Source: a virus
Virus record (IMG/VR): IMGVR_UViG_3300020468_000043
Coordinates: 1-30,163 of that record
Direction: 5' to 3' (one strand)
Length of the DNA: 30,163 nucleotides
Under the pieces are notes generated by a model that was not told the origin of the DNA, searched no databases, and was given only the letters and a program-made list of their open reading frames with translations. Shown here piece after piece: positions 24,368 to 30,163 of this stretch. The number at the start of each line of letters is the position of its first letter. Within the stretch, counting starts at the first letter, position 1. A program made the position numbers and the translations under genes.

Positions 24368-27300
24368 ATGCCAACAAAAAAAATTAAAAGAGATCAAAAC
24401 GGTAATTACGTTTTTGATAGTAATGGTAATTTTGTTTTTGAAATAGTCAATGAAGAAGTTGACAAATTAAAAGAAAATCAAGATGATTATGTAACTTTTA
24501 TTACTCCTGATGAAATAAAAGAAGCTAATTATAGTGAAGAAAAATTAAGTGATCTTATATCTAAAAAAAGTGTAATATATGGTATTGACACTGATGAAAG
24601 TATGGATTTTTTTGATGGTGTAAAGTTTAGAAAAATACCTGAAAGTGCAATGTTTGGAGAGTCTGCTAGTCAAGCATACCAATATGTAACTGGTGATGTT
24701 AGTGATACATTTTATTTTGAAAAAGACAAAGAAAAAGAAACTGCAAAACAAATAAATGATTATTTAAATAATGTAAAAGACATAAATTATGTTGAAACAG
24801 CTAAATTAACTAGTGGTAAAGTTTTTAATGAATATAAAAATTTACTATCTACAATAGATATTAGTGACGAAGATGTTAAACAAGCTTATAAAGACAAACA
24901 AAAAGAACTTTACATACAAAATATAGATAGTAGAACTCAAAAAATAGGTGTAGGTGGCGTGTTTAATCCTGCGCCAAAAGTAAGTAGTTTAGATCAAGAA
25001 TTATTTAATGTTAATTTTGGCAATAGTATTGAAGAGTTTGATGAATTAAATTCTGAAGAAATAGATGAAAATAAATTATTAATATTTAAGAAACAGTATT
25101 TAAATCAATTAAAAGATGAAACTGGAACAAAAATTAGAAGAAAATATAATTATATAGATGCTAAAAAAATTGATGCACTTGTTAAAAATGAAGCATTAGA
25201 GTTTGAAGAAAAATCAAAAAAACTAAATGAATTAGCTACTAATTTTAACAAAGATTATAATACATATATAAAAGAATTACAGGAATATAAAAAAAGTCCT
25301 AATCCTAGTAGTTTAATTGAATTAGATAAAAAACATCAAGATCTTTTAAATAGAAAAATTGAAATAACAAATTTATATGAATATGCAGAAGAAACTCAAA
25401 AGTATTTACCTAATGCAATTAGAGATTTTGGTGCCTCGTTTAATTATGCAGAAAATATTTCAACAAGTTTTAAAACTTTAGGTTTAGACATTGTTACTTC
25501 TGTAGTTGATTTAATAAGTTATCCTTTTCCAGAAAAATATAGAAAAGCATTTTTAGAGCCATTATATGACACTAAAGAAGAGTTTAGAATAGAAGCAGAT
25601 GGCTATGCAATACCACTAAAGTTTGAACAAGTAAATAGTATTAGTGATGCAGCATCTTGGGCTGTAGGATCTTTAGTACAACAAGTACCTTCAGTATCAA
25701 TGGCATTTACAAGAAAAGCAGCTTTGCCTTTGTTTTTTGCAAGTGGTTATGGATCAAAAGCTCAAGAAATTGCTTTAAACGAAAGAAATGCTTCAATTAG
25801 ACTTCTTAATAATACTCAGCTATTAAATAATCCAAATATATCTCTAGAAGAAACAATTAAAATACAAAATGAAATAGATGAAGATAAGAAAATATTAGGA
25901 GTAAATCCATTTAAAAAGTTTTCAGTTAAAATGGCACATGGTTTAGCTGAAGTTACTTTTGAAAAACTAGGTACTTTAACAAACTTAGCTATTTTAAGAA
26001 AAAACCTTAAAAACTTACCTTCAGCAAATGTAAAAGAAGCTAGTAAAAAATTACTTAAAGCTGTTCCTGCCGCTTTTACAAGAGAAGGTTTGTCTGAGTT
26101 TGCAACTACATATGTGCAAAACATGTCTGACGTATATTTATTAAACGAAGATAAAAATGTTTTTGATAACACTTTAGAGTCATTTGCTCAAGGTGGTTTA
26201 ATGGGATCTGTTTTTGGTTTAGCAGGTACTATACCTGGTGTAAGAAGATCTATAGTAAGTGAAATACAAACTAGAAAAGAAAAAAAGGAATTTGATAATA
26301 TTTTAAATGAAGCTAGTAGAATATTAGGTGTAAAAATAGATCATTTAGATAATGAAACAGTTAAAAAAACAACAGATAAAGAATTAAAACCTATAATACA
26401 AGAGCTTGTAGATAAGTATAATTTACATGATCAAAAAGTTTTTGAAAAATTAGTTTCTGGAAAAATAACTTTAGAGCAAGCAATAGAATTAGGTGATATA
26501 AATAGAAAAATTAGAAAACTAGATGATCAATATTATAGAGCTGCTTCAACTGCAGAAAATACAGATCTTGATGCAATAAATAAATTTTATGAAAATAAAT
26601 ATTTTGAATTATTAGAAGAAAGAGAAAGTTTGTTTGGCACAGATCAACAGCAGCTAGAAAATGAACAAAAACAGCTTGATGATCAATTTAATATGCAGGC
26701 TAAAGAAGGTTATAGAATTATTGAAAAAAGAATTAATCAACCTTTAAAACTACAACTTCAACAAGAATTTAATTTATTAAGTAGTGATGCTAAGAAACAA
26801 TATATTAATAAGGCTGCAAAAATAATTAAAGATCAAGATAAAATATCAACAGAGGATGCTTTAGACATAAAAAAACAAGCAATGCAAATTTATGTTGAAG
26901 AAAAAACTCTAGAAACTATTGATCAAAAGAATAAAATAGCAACTAATAGAGCAAATAAAAAACACTCTAAAACTCTAAATATCTTAGATGTAAAAGACGA
27001 GTCAGGTAAAGATGAAATGATACAGCTTCATAGAGATTATGTTGATGCTAAAGTTGCAAACGAACAAATCACAAAGCAAGAAGCAAATCAAGAACATAAG
27101 GAGTTTGTTAAAAATATTAATGAAGGAAAAGCTGATGGCAAATATTTAGAAATAGTAGAAGGATTTAATGATAATAAAGCTACAGCAATACATTATAGAT
27201 TAAATTCAGCACCTATTGGAAAAACATCAACTTTATCTCATGAAATATTACATCATGAAGTAACATTAAAGTATGGAGGTGATAAGGCTGCTATAGAAGA

Positions 27301-30163
27301 AGGAAAAAAACTTTTTAATTTTTTAGAAAAAAATGAACCTGATTTATATTTAAGAGTAAAATCAATATTAGATAAATCATATGGTGTAGATAATAATGCA
27401 TATTTTTTAGAAACATTTAATGTTTTAAGTGATGTGTTATCTAATATGAAAGAAGCTGTTAACAAAAAAGCTTTAATGGGTTATTTAAAAAACTTTTTAA
27501 ATAATAAGTTTAAAGTTTTTAATTTTTTAAAAAAAGATGAAGAAATATTTAATTTTGTTGTTGAATATAGCAAATATTCATATCACAAAGGTCGTGGATT
27601 TAAGCTGATACAGAGTCTGCTAGAATCAACAGATGATCCAGAAAAAGAAATAAAACCAGTTGATAGAGCTACAACAGAAAAAAAATATAGTAAAATTTTT
27701 AAAGATAATGTAAAAAGAAAATTTAATAATTTATCAGAAGGTGACGCCTTGCCAGCTAGGGATGTATGGCCATTTGAAAGTAATGAAAGAAAAGGTAGGC
27801 TAGCAATAGAAATTGCTGGATTATATGAAGGTACTTTAGTAAATGCACTAAGATCAGGTCAAGCTCAAATATTAAGAAGAGAAGGACTTTTTGAAGATTT
27901 TAAAGAAGATGCTAAAACTAATTTATCAATACACATACTTAATTTTAATCCTGAAAAAAACGATGATGTACATGGTTGGATTAATTCTCAAGTAGCTAAC
28001 AAAGCGCAAGACGCAATTAAAGGTCTTGGCATACAATTAGAAACACTTCCATTAGGTGAAACTGAAAAACAAATACCTCAACAACCAGAAGAAACAACAA
28101 TACAACAAAGACAAGTTGAAGAAGAAGCTTTACAAAAACAAACATTAAAGCAAAAAATATCAATAGATGATAAATCAACTACTATAAGTGAAATTAAAGA
28201 TATATTAGATAAAATTATTTCTGATTTTAATATAGGTGCTAGAGATGTAGAATCTACAACAAGAGTAAGTGATTTTGTAGCAATACTAAAAGAGAGAATA
28301 CAAGGTAAAAAACCTGGTACAGCCTTTAAATTATTAAGAAGAAAATTTAGAGTTGGTAATTCAACAAGAAATGAATATAGAGAAAACTTAATTAAAAATA
28401 AAAAAGCAATACTAGAAGGTTTAACAACAAGTTATTTATCAAGAGCTTTTCCACCTGCTATAGAAAAAAGAATTATAAATGAAGATGGTAGCACTAAATT
28501 TGTTAAATCTGAAGAGTGGTTAAAAATACCTAAGAAAAACATAGGTAAAAAACCTGGTTTTATTGATATAAGAGGTACAAAAGAAGAAGGATTTGAAGGT
28601 GATACAACTGGTAAGCAAGCAATGAGAAGAGTTGAAAATATTGCTGAAGCTGTTTCAGATGAAGTATTTTTAGCTAAATATATTGTTGATAATAAAGTAC
28701 CTCAAATGCCTTCAGAGATGTTAATGCAACAATTAGCTGGCGAAATAGGTTTAGATATATTTCAAGAAGAAATAAATAAATTTGATGAATTTAATGAAGC
28801 TTTAAATAAAGCTGAAGGTAATGATAAGCTTATAAATGAAATAAAAAATAGCGATAAATATAAAACTATTTCTAGTTTTATTGATAATCAAGCGGCACTT
28901 GCTAACGTTATAAAAAGATCTACAATATCAAACATTAGCATGCAGCTTGAGAGAGGTGTTACAAAATATAGTTCATTACAAGGTTTAGATGATAGTCAAT
29001 TAGAAGAAGCAATTAGATTTACTGAAGACTTTATAACATATAAGTCTAGTCCAGAAAAACAAGAATCTATAAATTTTGAAAATGAATTAAATAATTATTT
29101 AGAAGAAATAGCACCTTATTTGTCTGATTATTATAAAGAGGTTTTAGTACCTATTGAAGAACTATTAAATGATACTACACAAAGAAATAGAACCGCAAAT
29201 GCTAAAGAAATTACTGCTAGTAAAATTATTGATGCTTCATTAGATAAATTAAATAAAAAAAGAAAAGAACAAGGCTTAGCAGAAATAAGAATAGATAAAA
29301 TACCAGCACTTGGTTCTAGTCGTAAAGGTGATTTTAAAATAAAAGTAGGTAAAATAATTAAATTAATAGAATACAAATCAAAGTATAGTGATTTAATGGG
29401 TTCTGTTACATTTGTTTATAACAAGGATAACGGCACATTTACCATGAATATACCTAAGGGTAAAAAAGCTGAAATAACTAAGAAAATAATAAAAGAAAAA
29501 AATCTTACTGTTAAAACACGCGAAGGTAAAATTAAACTTAAAACAACATACTCTTCTTTAACTTCTTCTCAAAAGAAGATTTTTGATGAAGAAATGAAAA
29601 AAGAATATGATGAGTGGAAGAGCAATAATACTGCATTAGTAGAAAAACTAGAAAAATTATTATCAAGTAAAGAGATTATAGGTGTAAACGGTGTAATTGA
29701 TAAATATGAAAAAGCATTAAGTAATCTAAAAGTTGATATTACAAAGAGAAGAAAAAATGGTTCAGTAGTAGTAAACAGAGATCAAAGAAAAAAAGTACAA
29801 GACGATAAAAATGTACCTAAAACTTATACATTTGAAAGAATTGAGGGTTTAACCATGGACGATTCAATATCTCTTTATGCTGAACAAAATAATGATTTAA
29901 TGGTTATAAGTCCTCAGTTATATACTTTTGCTACTTCTCTTGAAGCATCAAATAGAACAGGTGTACCTCAATTACAAGCCAAAAAAGGTAATAAAATATT
30001 TTCACCAGGTATGGATGGTATATTTCATATAATAGGTTCAGCTAATTCTATAGCTTTTAGAGTTTCTTTTCAAATAACAAAAAATGATTTACAATACATA
30101 ATAAGACCAAAATCTAAAATTTCAAATGTTGAAATTATTGAATCATTAGTTAATGAAAAACCT
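24368..30163 (+). CDS. Giant multidomain virion protein with zinc-peptidase motif (3' end cut by window edge)
   Basis: Open for all 1932 codons from the ATG at 24368 to the window end, with no stop, so the true length is larger. In order: helical charged N-terminal region; hydrophobic Gly/Ala segments near residues 425-470 and 605-625 (GLMGSVFGLAGTIPG) that could contact membrane; helical region; a zinc-peptidase motif HEILH at 958-962 (H958, E959, H962) with a possible third ligand E1015 in FLETF; a segment at about 1140-1218 reading like sigma-70 region 2; and D1655 with E1668 and K1670 (GDFKI then IEYKS) as in PD-(D/E)xK nucleases. It follows two putative ejection proteins and resembles giant polyvalent phage proteins. 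It probably travels into the host with the DNA. Domain roles are inferred and the individual activities are unproven. Confidence 0.7.
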   Translation, partial: MPTKKIKRDQNGNYVFDSNGNFVFEIVNEEVDKLKENQDDYVTFITPDEIKEANYSEEKLSDLISKKSVIYGIDTDESMDFFDGVKFRKIPESAMFGESASQAYQYVTGDVSDTFYFEKDKEKETAKQINDYLNNVKDINYVETAKLTSGKVFNEYKNLLSTIDISDEDVKQAYKDKQKELYIQNIDSRTQKIGVGGVFNPAPKVSSLDQELFNVNFGNSIEEFDELNSEEIDENKLLIFKKQYLNQLKDETGTKIRRKYNYIDAKKIDALVKNEALEFEEKSKKLNELATNFNKDYNTYIKELQEYKKSPNPSSLIELDKKHQDLLNRKIEITNLYEYAEETQKYLPNAIRDFGASFNYAENISTSFKTLGLDIVTSVVDLISYPFPEKYRKAFLEPLYDTKEEFRIEADGYAIPLKFEQVNSISDAASWAVGSLVQQVPSVSMAFTRKAALPLFFASGYGSKAQEIALNERNASIRLLNNTQLLNNPNISLEETIKIQNEIDEDKKILGVNPFKKFSVKMAHGLAEVTFEKLGTLTNLAILRKNLKNLPSANVKEASKKLLKAVPAAFTREGLSEFATTYVQNMSDVYLLNEDKNVFDNTLESFAQGGLMGSVFGLAGTIPGVRRSIVSEIQTRKEKKEFDNILNEASRILGVKIDHLDNETVKKTTDKELKPIIQELVDKYNLHDQKVFEKLVSGKITLEQAIELGDINRKIRKLDDQYYRAASTAENTDLDAINKFYENKYFELLEERESLFGTDQQQLENEQKQLDDQFNMQAKEGYRIIEKRINQPLKLQLQQEFNLLSSDAKKQYINKAAKIIKDQDKISTEDALDIKKQAMQIYVEEKTLETIDQKNKIATNRANKKHSKTLNILDVKDESGKDEMIQLHRDYVDAKVANEQITKQEANQEHKEFVKNINEGKADGKYLEIVEGFNDNKATAIHYRLNSAPIGKTSTLSHEILHHEVTLKYGGDKAAIEEGKKLFNFLEKNEPDLYLRVKSILDKSYGVDNNAYFLETFNVLSDVLSNMKEAVNKKALMGYLKNFLNNKFKVFNFLKKDEEIFNFVVEYSKYSYHKGRGFKLIQSLLESTDDPEKEIKPVDRATTEKKYSKIFKDNVKRKFNNLSEGDALPARDVWPFESNERKGRLAIEIAGLYEGTLVNALRSGQAQILRREGLFEDFKEDAKTNLSIHILNFNPEKNDDVHGWINSQVANKAQDAIKGLGIQLETLPLGETEKQIPQQPEETTIQQRQVEEEALQKQTLKQKISIDDKSTTISEIKDILDKIISDFNIGARDVESTTRVSDFVAILKERIQGKKPGTAFKLLRRKFRVGNSTRNEYRENLIKNKKAILEGLTTSYLSRAFPPAIEKRIINEDGSTKFVKSEEWLKIPKKNIGKKPGFIDIRGTKEEGFEGDTTGKQAMRRVENIAEAVSDEVFLAKYIVDNKVPQMPSEMLMQQLAGEIGLDIFQEEINKFDEFNEALNKAEGNDKLINEIKNSDKYKTISSFIDNQAALANVIKRSTISNISMQLERGVTKYSSLQGLDDSQLEEAIRFTEDFITYKSSPEKQESINFENELNNYLEEIAPYLSDYYKEVLVPIEELLNDTTQRNRTANAKEITASKIIDASLDKLNKKRKEQGLAEIRIDKIPALGSSRKGDFKIKVGKIIKLIEYKSKYSDLMGSVTFVYNKDNGTFTMNIPKGKKAEITKKIIKEKNLTVKTREGKIKLKTTYSSLTSSQKKIFDEEMKKEYDEWKSNNTALVEKLEKLLSSKEIIGVNGVIDKYEKALSNLKVDITKRRKNGSVVVNRDQRKKVQDDKNVPKTYTFERIEGLTMDDSISLYAEQNNDLMVISPQLYTFATSLEASNRTGVPQLQAKKGNKIFSPGMDGIFHIIGSANSIAFRVSFQITKNDLQYIIRPKSKISNVEIIESLVNEKP

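Noticed and set aside
24545-29376. Minus-strand frames opposite the giant gene
   Set aside because: The plus-strand frame is uninterrupted for 1932 codons with a sensible protein, so these are shadows.
1-30163. tRNA genes, CRISPR arrays, integrase or insertion sequences
   Set aside because: All gaps are too short for them and no matching repeats or catalytic motifs were seen.

Overview
This window is the virion-structure block of a tailed phage with a short-tail (podovirus-like) gene order, cut from a larger AT-rich genome (GC roughly 30% by eye). All genes lie on the + strand and are packed with 1-8 bp overlaps or gaps of a few bases. Both edges cut a gene: the large terminase has lost its start and the giant last gene has lost its end. 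Two things suggest a phage of Bacteroidota, probably crAss-like (Crassvirales) or a close relative. The major capsid, ring-type and muzzle-type proteins match what I remember of that group. Also, almost no gene has a Shine-Dalgarno sequence; starts follow A/T-only leaders. No database search was possible, so this placement is moderate confidence. Seventeen of the eighteen complete and partial genes with a visible stop end in TAA, one in TAG and none in TGA; the standard bacterial code explains all frames.

Layout. (1) 1-3772: terminase large subunit (C-terminal part) and an 805-residue portal. (2) 3800-8061: a small putative surface protein, a tiny acidic protein, and two related fibre genes, each followed by a small partner gene. 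This looks like a duplicated cassette, and its place between portal and capsid suggests head fibres. (3) 8101-11723: a scaffold-like protein with an AT-hook, the major capsid protein, a strong terminator, a conserved virion protein, and a second strong terminator. (4) 11785-21481: two connector or ring-type proteins, a 2513-residue muzzle/stabilisation protein carrying six copies of a divergent beta-type repeat, and a small virion protein. (5) 21510-30163: a cupin-like protein, then small (236 aa), medium (509 aa) and giant (at least 1932 aa) proteins that look like an ejection set.

The genes together cover packaging (terminase, portal), capsid assembly (scaffold, capsid, fibres), the neck and tail (ring proteins, muzzle) and delivery. 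The most interesting part is the giant last protein. It carries a zinc-peptidase motif (HEILH), a segment that reads like sigma-70 region 2, and a D-x12-E-x-K arrangement like a PD-(D/E)xK nuclease, with hydrophobic segments upstream. No tRNA, CRISPR array, integrase or insertion sequence was seen. No stretch over 300 bases lacks a gene; the longest gaps (about 60-70 bases) hold the two terminators.
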